Source: Lactiplantibacillus songbeiensis (GTDB lineage: Bacteria > Bacillota > Bacilli > Lactobacillales > Lactobacillaceae). From it: a DNA stretch of 64,000 bases. Position 1 is the stretch's first letter. Every line of letters starts with the position of its first letter. This document shows positions 1-8,600 of the stretch, piece after piece. A program made the position numbers and the translations under genes. Where the stretch lies: assembly GCF_005405125.1 (NCBI RefSeq), contig NZ_BJDL01000006.1, positions 62,001 to 126,000 of the forward strand, in the 5' to 3' direction. The notes under the pieces were generated by a model, which did no database searches, had not been told where the DNA came from, and was given only the letters and a program-made list of their open reading frames with translations.

Positions 1-185
1 AAGATGTTTCTAGCAACATGGATACTAACTTGTTTGACGAAGGTATCTTAGACTCAATGGGGTCAGTTCAATTATTACTTGAATTACAAAATCAACTTGG
101 GATTGAAGTACCGGTTTCCGAATTCGAACGGTCAGAATGGGATACACCGGCTAAAATTGTTGCAAAGGTTGAGAGCATGCAATGA
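1..185 (+). CDS. dltC: D-alanyl carrier protein DltC, 3' part
   Basis: The last ~60 codons are present; the 5' end lies outside the window. The frame starting at base 3 reads a carrier-protein C-terminus with the motif [13 protein letters not shown], whose Ser in DSM is the expected 4'-phosphopantetheine attachment site. DltC carries activated D-alanine from DltA to the membrane for esterification of teichoic acids. The stop TGA overlaps the dltD start ATG (ATGA), so translation is probably coupled. Identification rests on the motif plus the neighbouring dltD. Confidence 0.93.
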   Translation, partial: DVSSNMDTNLFDEGILDSMGSVQLLLELQNQLGIEVPVSEFERSEWDTPAKIVAKVESMQ

Positions 186-1459
186 AAGTTTCCAAGCGCC
201 TTTTTAAGATTTTTGGCCCGATTCTCGTGGCTGCAATCTTATTATTGGCCGTGCTGCTTTCACCATTCTCGTTTGGATTAAATCACGTTTCGAAGACGAC
301 GGAAGAAACGGCGGCGGTGTCATTATCGCCGAACGTTTTAAAGGGTCGGTTGGTTAAGCGACAAGCGCTTAGTGACAACTATGTCCCATTCTTCGGTTCT
401 TCGGAATGGTCCCGATTTGATCCGATGCATCCATCCGTTTTGGCAGCGAAGTATCACCGCAATTATCGACCATTTTTATTGGGCGCGCGGGGAACGCAAT
501 CGTTGACTCAATATTTCGCGATGCAATCGGTTAAAAAGCAGTTAACGAATAAGAAAGCAGTCTTCGTGATTTCTCCCCAATGGTTTGTACCAAAAGGGAC
601 GCGGACCGATGCCTTTGGTTACTATTACTCACCGTTACAGACGACCGACTGGTTACAGACAGAAAAGAATACTCAGATGGACCGCTACGCCGCTAAACGG
701 CTTTTGCAAATGCCATCTGGATCTTCTGATAAGGTCTTAGCTGGGGCGTTAGCGCGGGTTGCCGCGGGCTTTAAGCCAACGAGTGCCCAACGTGCTTATA
801 TTAATTACAAAGCGCGGGTGCTTGGTAGTGAAGACGAGTTCTTCTCTAAGTTTGGAATTGCTGGTAAGAACTTGAAGACGGTGAAACACCAAGAAACATT
901 CTTACCAACGACGTATAACTACAATGCTTTAGATAAACTCGGCGGTAAGATTGGTAAGGAACAGACCACGTCGAATGATCTGGAAATCAGTAACAAGTTC
1001 TGGCGGACACAACTCCGGCGTAATTATAAACGGTTAAAGAATTCTCAAACCCATTTGGATTACACCAAGTCACCAGAATTTGCAGATTTCCAATTAGTCT
1101 TAAATCAATTTGCTAAAAACAATACGAATGTGATGTTTATCATTCCGCCAATCAACCAACGTTGGGCTAACTATACCGGCCTTTCAATGGATATGATTAA
1201 GCAGTTTGATACCAAGATTCGTTATCAACTCGAAAGCCAAGGATTCACGAATATCTGTGATCTGAGCCAAAATGGTGATGAAGATTACTTTATGACTGAT
1301 ACGATTCATCTTGGTTGGCGCGGTTGGTTAGCGGTTGATCAAAAGGTTGATCCGTTCTTAAGTAAAAAGCAAACCACCCCAACGTATAAGATTAATACGC
1401 AATTTTATACGAAGAAGTGGCAACAGTTAGATCCAAATGATATTAATGAATTTAAATAA
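182..1459 (+). CDS. dltD: D-alanyl-lipoteichoic acid biosynthesis protein DltD
   Basis: 425 aa, the usual DltD length. One N-terminal membrane segment (about residues 9-31) is followed by an extracellular SGNH-hydrolase-like domain: the nucleophile block contains FFGSSEW near residue 72 and the C-terminal block contains [10 protein letters not shown], giving the catalytic Asp/His pair. DltD acts in the final transfer of D-alanine to teichoic acid. It is the last gene of the dlt operon, overlaps dltC by 3 bases and is followed by a hairpin terminator. Confidence 0.95.
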   Translation: MKVSKRLFKIFGPILVAAILLLAVLLSPFSFGLNHVSKTTEETAAVSLSPNVLKGRLVKRQALSDNYVPFFGSSEWSRFDPMHPSVLAAKYHRNYRPFLLGARGTQSLTQYFAMQSVKKQLTNKKAVFVISPQWFVPKGTRTDAFGYYYSPLQTTDWLQTEKNTQMDRYAAKRLLQMPSGSSDKVLAGALARVAAGFKPTSAQRAYINYKARVLGSEDEFFSKFGIAGKNLKTVKHQETFLPTTYNYNALDKLGGKIGKEQTTSNDLEISNKFWRTQLRRNYKRLKNSQTHLDYTKSPEFADFQLVLNQFAKNNTNVMFIIPPINQRWANYTGLSMDMIKQFDTKIRYQLESQGFTNICDLSQNGDEDYFMTDTIHLGWRGWLAVDQKVDPFLSKKQTTPTYKINTQFYTKKWQQLDPNDINEFK

Positions 1460-1469
1460 GCATCTCACT

Positions 1470-1513
1470 GAGAGCATGGTCACTAAGTTAATTAGTTGGC
1501 GATGCTCTTTTTG
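1470..1513 (+). terminator. Rho-independent terminator after dlt operon
   Basis: AGAGCAT (1471-1477) pairs with ATGCTCT (1502-1508) and runs into a T-rich tract. Confidence 0.75.
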
Positions 1514-1532
1514 ATGATGATTGGTGGAAAAA

Positions 1533-1561
1533 TTGAGATTGTCGGCTTTAGTTGGTATAAT
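1533..1561 (+). promoter_or_regulatory. Promoter of lepA
   Basis: TTGAGA (1533-1538), 17-bp spacer, TATAAT (1556-1561), about 40 bases before the lepA start. It lies after the dlt terminator, so lepA has its own promoter. Confidence 0.75.
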
Positions 1562-1599
1562 TATCTGGACTGGGAATTAGTAAGAAAGTAGGAAAATAA

Positions 1600-3435
1600 A
1601 TGGATAAAGCGACAATGCAAGATCGACAAAAACATATCCGGAATTTTTCAATCGTCGCCCACATTGACCATGGTAAGTCAACGTTGGCCGATCGGATTCT
1701 TGAATTGACGGACACGATTTCAAAACGTGAAATGCAAGACCAAGTGTTGGATTCAATGGATTTGGAGCGTGAACGTGGGATTACCATTAAGCTCAATGCG
1801 GTTGAGTTGCATTATCAAGCTAAAGATGGCGAAACGTATATCTTCCATTTGATTGATACCCCCGGACACGTGGACTTCACCTATGAAGTCTCACGGAGTC
1901 TCGCGGCCTGTGAAGGGGCTGTCTTGGTTGTAGATGCTGCCCAAGGGGTCGAAGCCCAAACGCTGGCTAACGTCTATTTAGCCATTGATGATGACTTGGA
2001 AATTGTGCCGGTCATCAATAAGATCGATCTACCATCGGCTGAACCCGAAAAAGTTCGGCAAGAAATTGAAGATGATATTGGGATTGAAGCGGATGATGCG
2101 GTCTTAGCTTCAGCGAAAGCTGGGATTGGGATTGAAGAACTGCTCGAACAAATCGTTCATAAAGTGCCGGCACCAACTGGGGATATTGAAGCACCGCTAA
2201 AAGCGTTGGTCTTTGATTCCATCTATGATGATTATCGTGGGGTGGTCTTAAGTGTCCGGATTCACGAAGGGATTGTCCGGCCAGGTGATCGGATTCGCTT
2301 GATGAACAGTGGCAGTGAATATGATGTGACCGAAGTCGGCGTCAACTCGCCCAAGCCAATTGCTCGTGATTATTTAATGGCCGGCGATGTGGGCTATATT
2401 ACGGCCAGCATCAAGGATATTCAAGATACCCGTGTCGGTGATACTGTGACTAATGCGGCACGTCCCGCTGAAAAAGCTTTGGCCGGTTATCGGGAAATGA
2501 ATCCGATGGTCTATGCGGGGATCTATCCGACTGATAATGCGAAGTTTACGGATCTGCGCGAAGCTTTAGAGAAGCTGAAGTTAAACGATGCCGCTTTGGA
2601 ATTTGAAGCGGAATCTTCACAAGCGCTAGGCTTTGGGTTCCGTTGTGGGTTCTTAGGCTTGTTGCATATGGATGTCATCCAAGAACGCCTCGAACGTGAA
2701 TTTAATCTTGAATTGATTACGACGGCGCCATCGGTTACTTATCACGTGTTGATGACCGATGGGACCGAAAAAGATGTTGAAAACCCGGCTGAAATGCCTG
2801 AAGCATCATCAATTAAAGAAATTCATGAACCCTATGTTAAGGCTCAAATTATGGTGCCAAATGATTATGTCGGTGCCGTGATGGAGTTGGCACAACGTAA
2901 ACGGGGTCAATTCGATACGATGGATTATTTAGATAGTAACCGGGTCAATGTGATTTATCATATTCCGTTATCGGAAATTATCTTTGATTTCTTTGATAAG
3001 CTGAAGTCGAATACCCGTGGCTATGCCTCGTTAGATTACGAGATTGATGGTTATCGGGCCAGTGACTTAGTGAAGATCGATATTTTGTTGAACGGGGATA
3101 AAGTCGATGCCTTGAGTTTCATTGCGCATCGTGACTTTGCCGCTGCGCGTGGTCGTGAGATTGCCTCGAAGTTGAAGACGATCATTCCACGCCAAAACTT
3201 CGAAATTCCAGTTCAAGCGACGATTGGTGCTAAAGTTATCGCGCGGACCAATATCAAAGCTTATCGTAAGGATGTCACGGCCCATCTCTATGGTGGTGAC
3301 CGCACTCGGCGGATGAAGCTGTTAGAGAAGCAAAAGGTTGGTAAGAAACGGATGAAGGCGGTTGGACGGGTCGAAATCCCACAAGAAGCATTCATGGCTG
3401 TTTTGAAAACTGACGAAGAAGAAAAGCCGTCGTAA
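1600..3435 (+). CDS. lepA: Elongation factor 4 (ribosomal back-translocase LepA)
   Basis: 611 aa. GTPase motifs are intact: AHIDHGKST (P-loop, about 19-27), RGITIK (switch I), DTPGH (G3), NKID (G4). EF-G-like domains follow, then the LepA-specific C-terminal domain with conserved [19 protein letters not shown]. It promotes back-translocation of stalled ribosomes and is known to be membrane-associated under some conditions. ATG 1600 follows AAGTAGGA; a second in-frame ATG at 1615 is possible. Monocistronic, with its own promoter and a strong terminator. The integrated phage remnant starts just downstream. Confidence 0.97.
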   Translation: MDKATMQDRQKHIRNFSIVAHIDHGKSTLADRILELTDTISKREMQDQVLDSMDLERERGITIKLNAVELHYQAKDGETYIFHLIDTPGHVDFTYEVSRSLAACEGAVLVVDAAQGVEAQTLANVYLAIDDDLEIVPVINKIDLPSAEPEKVRQEIEDDIGIEADDAVLASAKAGIGIEELLEQIVHKVPAPTGDIEAPLKALVFDSIYDDYRGVVLSVRIHEGIVRPGDRIRLMNSGSEYDVTEVGVNSPKPIARDYLMAGDVGYITASIKDIQDTRVGDTVTNAARPAEKALAGYREMNPMVYAGIYPTDNAKFTDLREALEKLKLNDAALEFEAESSQALGFGFRCGFLGLLHMDVIQERLEREFNLELITTAPSVTYHVLMTDGTEKDVENPAEMPEASSIKEIHEPYVKAQIMVPNDYVGAVMELAQRKRGQFDTMDYLDSNRVNVIYHIPLSEIIFDFFDKLKSNTRGYASLDYEIDGYRASDLVKIDILLNGDKVDALSFIAHRDFAAARGREIASKLKTIIPRQNFEIPVQATIGAKVIARTNIKAYRKDVTAHLYGGDRTRRMKLLEKQKVGKKRMKAVGRVEIPQEAFMAVLKTDEEEKPS

Positions 3436-3437
3436 AG

Positions 3438-3468
3438 GGGTTCCGCGTGAGCGGAGCTCTTTTGTTTT
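3438..3468 (+). terminator. Terminator of lepA
   Basis: A 9-bp stem, GGGTTCCGC / GCGGAGCTC (3438-3446 and 3451-3459), closes a GTGA tetraloop and is followed by a T-rich tail. Confidence 0.9.
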
Positions 3469-3473
3469 AGTGA

Positions 3474-3517
3474 TTTGCCAACATTTTGCCAACATTGAGA
3501 TTGAATTGTTGGCAAAA
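3474..3517. repeat. Two direct and one inverted copy of TTTGCCAACA, possible integrase sites
   Basis: TTTGCCAACATT occurs at 3474-3485 and again at 3485-3496 (11-bp period); TGTTGGCAAAA, the reverse complement of TTTTGCCAACA, is at 3507-3517. The cluster lies between the lepA terminator and the 3' end of the integrase gene, where the left attachment site of an integrated phage would be. Seen: the repeats. Inferred: binding or crossover sites of the adjacent integrase. No matching copy was found near the right end at about 8.6 kb. Confidence 0.5.
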
Positions 3518-3552
3518 TATACATATTTTAAATAAATGTCTATCATCTTTTT

Positions 3553-4704
3553 CTAGCTTCCTTTTAGCATGTTCTCGAAGATGTCAACGGTATCACGTTT
3601 CATCTTTTGAGTAACGTGAGAGTAGGTATCTAGCGTGGTTGAAATACGTGAGTGCCCCAGACGTTGCTGAATCTCTTTGTATTTGGCACCGTTCTCTAAT
3701 AGCATAGTAGCGTGTGTGTGCCGTAGTGAGTGAAAGTTAAATGGAAAATCCAGTTCTTTCGATAATTTGCTGGCATAGTATTTGATGACTGATGGTGTGA
3801 CTGGCTTTCCGTTTGCCTTAGTACAAATAAAATCACTGTCAAAGTAATATTGACCGTAACGCACTTTATTTTCTTTTTGATATGTGTGGAACCTTTTTAG
3901 AACGGTTAAGAGTGTGCTACCAATTGCAATAGTACGATAGCTAGCCTTAGTCTTAGGGGAAGTAATATCAAATGCACGCTTCTTCATAATCATTTGTTTG
4001 TTGACGGTTAAGGACTTATTGTCAAAGTCAATGTTGTCCCAGGTCAAGCCAGATACCTCACCTCGGCGTAAACCAGTATTAAAACTGATAATTAGTGGTA
4101 GGTAGAGCGGATTAGATTCAGGCACCAGTGTCAGAATTTGTTTGAACTGATCCATTGTGATGATTTTTAGTCTTTCACGTGCAGCTTGTTGTGAAATTTC
4201 ATCATCATCATTATTGGTTGGTTTAACGATATAGTTGGCCGGGTTCTCCCTAATCAGTTGGTAGGGGAAGACAGCCATCTTGAACCCTTTACGAAGCACC
4301 GAGACGATGATTTCAATCGTATGTTTAGATAATTTGTCAGTGGGTAAGTCGTTGACGAATTTTTGAATAGCAGCGGGTCCAATTGACCTCATGCGGTACA
4401 TGCCAATACCTGGTTTAATATAATTATTTATAACAGTTCGGTAGTTGGTCTGAGTGTTATATTTTAGTGTTTTTACAACGAAATTTTCATGCCAATAGTC
4501 AAAGTAGTCTGAAACACTCATTTCAGTTAGATTAATGGCAACACCGCCACGTTCAAATTCGTCAATTGCTTTTCTTAGGGCTTGTTCTGCTTCTGCACGC
4601 GTGTTACCGCCAGCAAGTTCAAACCGTTGGCGTTTGCCGTCAATGGATGGTCCTTCGTAGGTATAATACCAGCGATTACCACGTTTTCTTACATAACCTC
4701 TCAT
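3553..4704 (-). CDS. int: Phage tyrosine recombinase/integrase
   Basis: 383 aa, typical for integrases of Gram-positive temperate phages and ICEs. An N-terminal arm-binding domain (RKRGNRWYYTYEG) is followed by a SAM-like core-binding domain (about 60-165) and the catalytic domain. The catalytic residues are visible: Arg in TGLRRGEVSGL, His and Arg in HSLRHTHATML, His in LGHSRIS and the Tyr nucleophile in TLDTYSHV. It reads toward the lepA-proximal repeats, as expected for an integrase next to its att site. It appears complete and could be active in isolation, although its element is not. Confidence 0.95.
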   Translation of the reverse strand: MRGYVRKRGNRWYYTYEGPSIDGKRQRFELAGGNTRAEAEQALRKAIDEFERGGVAINLTEMSVSDYFDYWHENFVVKTLKYNTQTNYRTVINNYIKPGIGMYRMRSIGPAAIQKFVNDLPTDKLSKHTIEIIVSVLRKGFKMAVFPYQLIRENPANYIVKPTNNDDDEISQQAARERLKIITMDQFKQILTLVPESNPLYLPLIISFNTGLRRGEVSGLTWDNIDFDNKSLTVNKQMIMKKRAFDITSPKTKASYRTIAIGSTLLTVLKRFHTYQKENKVRYGQYYFDSDFICTKANGKPVTPSVIKYYASKLSKELDFPFNFHSLRHTHATMLLENGAKYKEIQQRLGHSRISTTLDTYSHVTQKMKRDTVDIFENMLKGS

Positions 4705-4889
4705 AGATAAAACTTCCTTTCAGATTGTTATAAATGGATATTGAATATAAATCAAACGTATGTTCTTTTGAGGTGCTAAATAAAAGCCCTAGTTGGGCCA
4801 TTTGACTGTTTTGAAAGCCAGCTTGATTATGGTAAAAGTTAATTCCATGTTCTATAATCGCAGTAAAACGTGATCGGGGGAAATAAGCA

Positions 4890-5117
4890 ATGTTTTTCAA
4901 ACCTAAAGAGACACCTAGCATTTTAAAAACAGACATAGTAAAGTCAGTTAAGTCTTTAGACTACTTTGAAGCTATTAATTTTTTGGCAGTTGTTAATAAA
5001 GCCAATAATCCCAAACTAACAAATAGAGAATGCTATTCTGAAGCGACAGCTGTGTATTCTGACGATGAACAATTGTCTTTTTTAATCTCGCAGGCATTCA
5101 AAACAGGATTACATTAA
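4890..5117 (+). CDS. Small protein of unknown function, tandem paralog 1
   Basis: 75 aa; I do not recognise the family. ATG 4890 follows a strong GGGGGAA site, which supports a real gene. It shares with the next gene an F-K-x-PK N-terminus, SLDYFEAIN versus SLDSYEKIN, KANNP, CYSEA and a C-terminal TG-I/L-H. No signal peptide or membrane segment; mostly helical, acidic/basic mix. It is divergent from the integrase and lies in the phage remnant before an Abi gene, so it may be a phage-borne regulator or accessory factor; that is inference only. Confidence 0.7.
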   Translation: MFFKPKETPSILKTDIVKSVKSLDYFEAINFLAVVNKANNPKLTNRECYSEATAVYSDDEQLSFLISQAFKTGLH

Positions 5118-5136
5118 TTCGATAGGGGGAATAGAA

Positions 5137-5373
5137 TTGTTTAAACGACCGAAGGCAAATGATGGGTCAGTACAAAAGAAGGACAAGATTGCGATGTTCC
5201 TTGATTCACTTGACTCTTACGAAAAAATAAACTTATTTACTATGATTGAAAAGGCCAACAATCCTCAGAAAGCTAACTGGCTGTGTTACTCCGAAGCACT
5301 CGGGACTGTTTCCGAAGGCAATTTAGAACACAGTATTATTGAAACGCTATTGCGAACAGGAATTCATTCATAA
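5137..5373 (+). CDS. Small protein of unknown function, tandem paralog 2
   Basis: 78 aa from a TTG start (5137) placed 6 bases after AGGGGGA. It is a diverged duplicate of the preceding gene: SLD-x-Y-E-x-IN, KANNP, N-x-x-CYSEA and TGIH are kept while the rest has drifted. It begins 19 bases after the first copy stops, so the two form an operon. It ends 12 bases before the end of the convergent Abi gene. No known domain recognised. Confidence 0.7.
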   Translation: MFKRPKANDGSVQKKDKIAMFLDSLDSYEKINLFTMIEKANNPQKANWLCYSEALGTVSEGNLEHSIIETLLRTGIHS

Positions 5374-5385
5374 TAAGATGAGTAG

Positions 5386-6402
5386 CTATTCTCCCCACTC
5401 TTGGTGCAATTCGTGAATAAGTGCAGTACCTTTGTCAATGAAGTCTGAAGGTAAACCAAAGACTTCTTGAATAAAGAATGTACGTTTGCTGGGTTCAAGT
5501 AGATCCAAGCTTTGTTGAAGTTCTGCTATAAAAATACTTGTCTGGTCAAAATCATTCGATAATAGTAATACTGAGATGTAGCAAGCATATAGGCCATTAC
5601 GTCTTGTGGAAGCAAATTCGTTGTCGGTTAAAATGTTTGTATTAAGATTCTGTTGCAATAGCCCAAAATCCAATTCGCGGTGGCTAAACATTTGACTGAG
5701 AACAGAGTTGTGAGCAAAATAATTTCTAAATTCTCGCATGACATCAATTGATTCAACGAATAGAGTCTGTGATGTTGAAGTGGGATAAAGGTTTTCTAAA
5801 GAAAATAATTGTTTGGCTATATTTTCTTGCCCGTTATGATTTAAAGATTTAAACCAGTAGATAGTTTCGCCCAAAGTTAATTCGTCAACTAGAATCCAAG
5901 GTGGAATATGATTGTGGTCTTCACGATAATGATTAATTGGATCACCTTGAGGGTGTGGAACATTGTCATCTCTGATGGCTTTTAGCCTTTTCATATTTTT
6001 GTGGGCTACTTTTTGACTGGCACCCGTTTGTGAGTAGTTCGAAAGAGATAGATATCCGCCATCGCGACTGTCGACACCAAAAGTAGAAGCAATATAATAA
6101 GACAGAACTGTTTTAAAAGTTTTTTCAATCATTAATATTTGTTTTAAAAATGTATTCTTTAAGCGATCTTCAATGATACGAATCTGGACTAAATCTGCGA
6201 AGTTAGTATTAGCGATAAATTTGTCTGGATGTCGTGTGAGCATGAGAGCATCCAGATTGCCATTGACCAAATCGTAGTAAGAATAAGTCTGAAGAAAGTG
6301 AATAGCTAAGTTTTCGTCTTCAATTATTAGTCCGCGTGATTCAAGAAGATTCAGTTGTTCTTTGTATGTTTTAAAGGGTTTATCCGGAACGAAATTATTC
6401 AA
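5386..6402 (-). CDS. Abi_2 family abortive infection protein with HEPN motif (AbiF/AbiD-like)
   Basis: About 338 aa. The N-terminus has the family pattern KPFKTYKEQLNLLESRGL followed by the I-x-x-Y-x-Y block (LQTYSYYDLVNGN). The C-terminal half has RNYFAH, an R-x4-H motif as in HEPN RNases, in the usual Abi_2 position. Known members give abortive phage resistance; cleavage of RNA is inferred from the HEPN motif. The frame is open to TTG 6450, but that codon lies inside a terminator hairpin. TTG 6402 follows GGTGGTG by 7 bases and gives the conserved start, so I chose it. A candidate small RNA lies directly upstream. Confidence 0.85.
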   Translation of the reverse strand: MNNFVPDKPFKTYKEQLNLLESRGLIIEDENLAIHFLQTYSYYDLVNGNLDALMLTRHPDKFIANTNFADLVQIRIIEDRLKNTFLKQILMIEKTFKTVLSYYIASTFGVDSRDGGYLSLSNYSQTGASQKVAHKNMKRLKAIRDDNVPHPQGDPINHYREDHNHIPPWILVDELTLGETIYWFKSLNHNGQENIAKQLFSLENLYPTSTSQTLFVESIDVMREFRNYFAHNSVLSQMFSHRELDFGLLQQNLNTNILTDNEFASTRRNGLYACYISVLLLSNDFDQTSIFIAELQQSLDLLEPSKRTFFIQEVFGLPSDFIDKGTALIHELHQEWGE

Positions 6403-6421
6403 TATTAATTCACCACCATAG

Positions 6422-6503
6422 AAAAAGGGCACCTTCCTGATTAAAATCAAGAAAGTGCCCTTTTCCTAGTCGGCTTGCCGTTTCCAGCTACCAACCATCT
6501 CAT
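6422..6503 (-). ncRNA. Candidate structured small RNA/attenuator upstream of the Abi gene (abiF-RNA-like)
   Basis: A minus-strand promoter (TTGACT 6538-6533, 17 bp, TAAAAT 6515-6510) would start an RNA near 6503. It ends in a strong intrinsic terminator: AAAAGGGCAC (minus 6464-6455) pairs with GTGCCCTTTT (6432-6423) and a U-run follows. Between them is a short CGG-CAAG-CCG hairpin (6480-6471). The terminator loop holds the reverse complement of the sequence at the promoter/start (12-bp inverted repeat, 6441-6452 and 6505-6516). Abi_2 genes are known to be preceded by a conserved 'abiF' RNA motif; assignment to that family is inference. Confidence 0.6.
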
Positions 6504-6509
6504 GTCTTG

Positions 6510-6538
6510 ATTTTAATATACTATTTATTTTTAGTCAA
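6510..6538 (-). promoter_or_regulatory. Promoter of the Abi-associated RNA
   Basis: Minus strand TTGACT (6538-6533), 17-bp spacer, TAAAAT (6515-6510). It lies just downstream of the FlgT_C-like gene and reads toward the Abi gene. Confidence 0.6.
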
Positions 6539-6543
6539 GTATC

Positions 6544-6933
6544 TTATATACTACGAATAGGGTCTCCAACTTGAATTTGTTCATTCTTAATGTGTCTTGG
6601 TTCAATCGAATCTTTATTGACTGGCAAAGTGTGAATTTTGGTAGTTTCAATACTTTCAGTTCTTTGGCTAAAAGCGCTCAGTCCCCCTCGAGATACGGTT
6701 TCACGTTTCGTAGAACGGTGCTGGACAATAGAAAATGACTTATGCAACTCAGTCACTTCGACTGTTGCTTTGATGTAGTCAAGAACTCCCAATGATTCAT
6801 GAGTAGTGGGGTCTTTAATTGATTCACCAGGCTCATAGATTTCAAACCTATTACCATACCCAACTTCGTCATTGCTTCCGAGATTAATAATGAGATCAGT
6901 GTCACTTAAAATTCTGATTACTTTTCCATCCAT
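6544..6933 (-). CDS. Hypothetical protein with FlgT C-terminal-like domain
   Basis: 129 aa, soluble. The first ~60 residues (GKVIRIL...LIINLGSNDEVGYGNRFEIYEPGESIKDPTTHESLG) resemble the FlgT_C beta-barrel domain, which recurs in small phage-borne proteins of Gram-positive bacteria unrelated to flagella. The C-terminal half is polar and unrecognised. ATG 6933 follows CAGGAGG. It lies in the lysogeny arm of the phage remnant between the secreted protein and the Abi gene. Role unknown. Confidence 0.65.
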   Translation of the reverse strand: MDGKVIRILSDTDLIINLGSNDEVGYGNRFEIYEPGESIKDPTTHESLGVLDYIKATVEVTELHKSFSIVQHRSTKRETVSRGGLSAFSQRTESIETTKIHTLPVNKDSIEPRHIKNEQIQVGDPIRSI

Positions 6934-6974
6934 GTTAATAGCCTCCTGAATGTTTTTAGTTTAATAGTGTATTT

Positions 6975-7595
6975 TTATTTACCAAAGTAAGCAGTTGTAC
7001 CTTTGCGCCACTTGCCATTTTTAAAGTGATAGTCAGTAACATATTTATTGTCTTTAGTAGAGTAGTCCCATTCATGATGAGTCGGGTAAATATGTAAACC
7101 ATGTTCAAAGATAATCTTAGATACCTGAGTTGGGCGGTAGTGCGAAAGAATCACGTGGTCGCTCTTTTCGTAAAACGTATTACTTCTGACGTATTTACTT
7201 CTCGCAATTTTATAGCCATGAAATGATTTGTACTTTTTGAGGCTGGTTGCTTTGTGAATGCCCATTTTAAACCAGCTAGCATCATTGTATTTTTTGTTTA
7301 TCATGTAGGTATAATTGTTACCGGTATTATATTTGCCAGATTGAAGTACCCAGCTATAATTTATATCCCAGTGGCTAAGCTTGTAATGAGAACCTGCCTT
7401 TGCGGTATGCGTACTTATCCTTTTGCCCCAGTCAGTATTACTGAGCTTATAGACAGTGACGTTTTTCTTGAGTGTTACCCAGTGGCTTGTTTTCCAGTAG
7501 GAGGCAAGAGCATCTGCTGGTTGCGGTTTCTGTAAAATTGTAAATAGTAGTAGCATGCCCAAAATAATCGATATGAATTTAATGACTTTTTTCAT
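6975..7595 (-). CDS. Secreted protein of unknown function
   Basis: About 206 aa. N-terminal signal peptide: MKKVIKF, a hydrophobic core (ISIILGMLLLFTIL) and a cleavage-like ADALA site near residue 30. The mature part is rich in Lys, Tyr, Trp and His with repeated SYWKTSHWVTLKK / SHWDINYSWVLQ patterns, as in lactobacillus surface or secreted proteins of prophage lysogeny modules. ATG 7595 is preferred because GGAGGAC sits directly before it; an upstream TTG would overlap this site. No catalytic motif seen. Confidence 0.7.
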   Translation of the reverse strand: MKKVIKFISIILGMLLLFTILQKPQPADALASYWKTSHWVTLKKNVTVYKLSNTDWGKRISTHTAKAGSHYKLSHWDINYSWVLQSGKYNTGNNYTYMINKKYNDASWFKMGIHKATSLKKYKSFHGYKIARSKYVRSNTFYEKSDHVILSHYRPTQVSKIIFEHGLHIYPTHHEWDYSTKDNKYVTDYHFKNGKWRKGTTAYFGK

Positions 7596-7617
7596 TTTGT
7601 CCTCCAAAATATCTTTT

Positions 7618-8175
7618 TTACAACCCTAATAGCTGTTTCTTCTTAGCTTCAAACTCCTCATTACTAATAATCCCGTCATCAGCTAGTCCCTTTAATTTAC
7701 GTATCTCGTCAGCAACGTCAGTCGAGCCAGCTTGTTGCGGTTGATGTGCCACGGCTAGATATTTATTGATGATATTGGCAGCCTGAGCAAACGTATCTCG
7801 GTCTTGCTTGGAAGCAAGTGAGATAACGTTAGGTGCCTTACCGGCACTGTTATCCTTTTGTCCCCAGAAACTCTTAGGAGAGCTTTGTACGCCACCTGCA
7901 GCGACCTCAAAATAACCAGTTAATATATGAAAGTTGACGGTAACACTAGTGATGTTAGAGTAGGGCATACGAAAGACACCGTAGCCAAACGTATGACCAG
8001 TCATATAACCTTTTTTTGCTATGATCAATTCGGAATCTGTTGCGAATAGATATTCCTTGAAACCACCACGTAAGGCAATACGTAGAGAATCAAAGTCTGT
8101 GCAACCAATTTTTTGAAAGACTTTCCCAACTTCTTTTACAACATCTGGCTGATAAAAGAATTCATTTTCACTCAT
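7618..8175 (-). CDS. PH domain and SHOCT domain protein (phage lysogeny module)
   Basis: 185 aa. Residues ~20-140 look like a bacterial PH-like domain (LFATDSELIIAKKGY...MPYSNITSVTVNF). Residues ~155-185 are a SHOCT domain (IRKLKGLADDGIISNEEFEAKKKQLLGL), a short C-terminal helical pair common in phage and membrane-linked proteins. ATG follows TAGGAGGAAG and lies 11 bases after the ImmA stop, so the two are cotranscribed. This pair is common beside ImmA/CI genes in Lactobacillus phages. Function unknown. Confidence 0.75.
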   Translation of the reverse strand: MSENEFFYQPDVVKEVGKVFQKIGCTDFDSLRIALRGGFKEYLFATDSELIIAKKGYMTGHTFGYGVFRMPYSNITSVTVNFHILTGYFEVAAGGVQSSPKSFWGQKDNSAGKAPNVISLASKQDRDTFAQAANIINKYLAVAHQPQQAGSTDVADEIRKLKGLADDGIISNEEFEAKKKQLLGL

Positions 8176-8186
8176 AAAGCTTCCTC

Positions 8187-8600
8187 CTAAATCAATGAGG
8201 CTAATTCATGTGGTAACTTAAAGAAGTCTAAAAAATCTAGTATATCTTCTTGTTTACTCCAACCGTACTCGTCGCGTAGCATAGCTAACATAAATTTATT
8301 AGCTTCAATTTCGTTTCTATCTGACAGCAAGCTGTTTGTGTTGACTGCAAAAAACTGCGTATTAAATCCCTTATGATGACGCAAGTGGAAGATTTCATGA
8401 AAGCAAACACCTTCTTGTGTCCGTTCGTCAATCTCACTATTAATAACGATCATTGGAATTCTATGCGAGTTGTTATTGTAGCCGTAAATAGCACTGCCAA
8501 GATTATTAAATTGAACACTAATATTTAATTCACTGGCAAGTTCAAAGGCATTTAGAATCCCAAACTTATTTGTTAAATGGTCGATATCTTTTTCAATCCA
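8187..8600 (-). pseudogene. ImmA/IrrE-type metallopeptidase, 5'-truncated
   Basis: The open frame reads back from 8187 to 8600, where it meets a TAG. The protein-like part starts WIEKDIDHLTNKFG and continues through HEIFHLRHH (HExxH zinc motif) and NEIEANKF (third ligand region), the arrangement of phage ImmA anti-repressor proteases. The first in-frame ATG is 8453, inside the conserved fold, so only an 88-aa product with the zinc site but no N-terminal region could start there. The normal start codon and the CI repressor expected upstream are gone. The break probably marks the deletion junction of the prophage. Confidence 0.75.

Noticed and set aside
6403-6450. Abi protein starting at TTG 6450
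   Set aside because: That codon lies inside the loop of the upstream terminator; TTG 6402 has a ribosome site and the conserved N-terminus.
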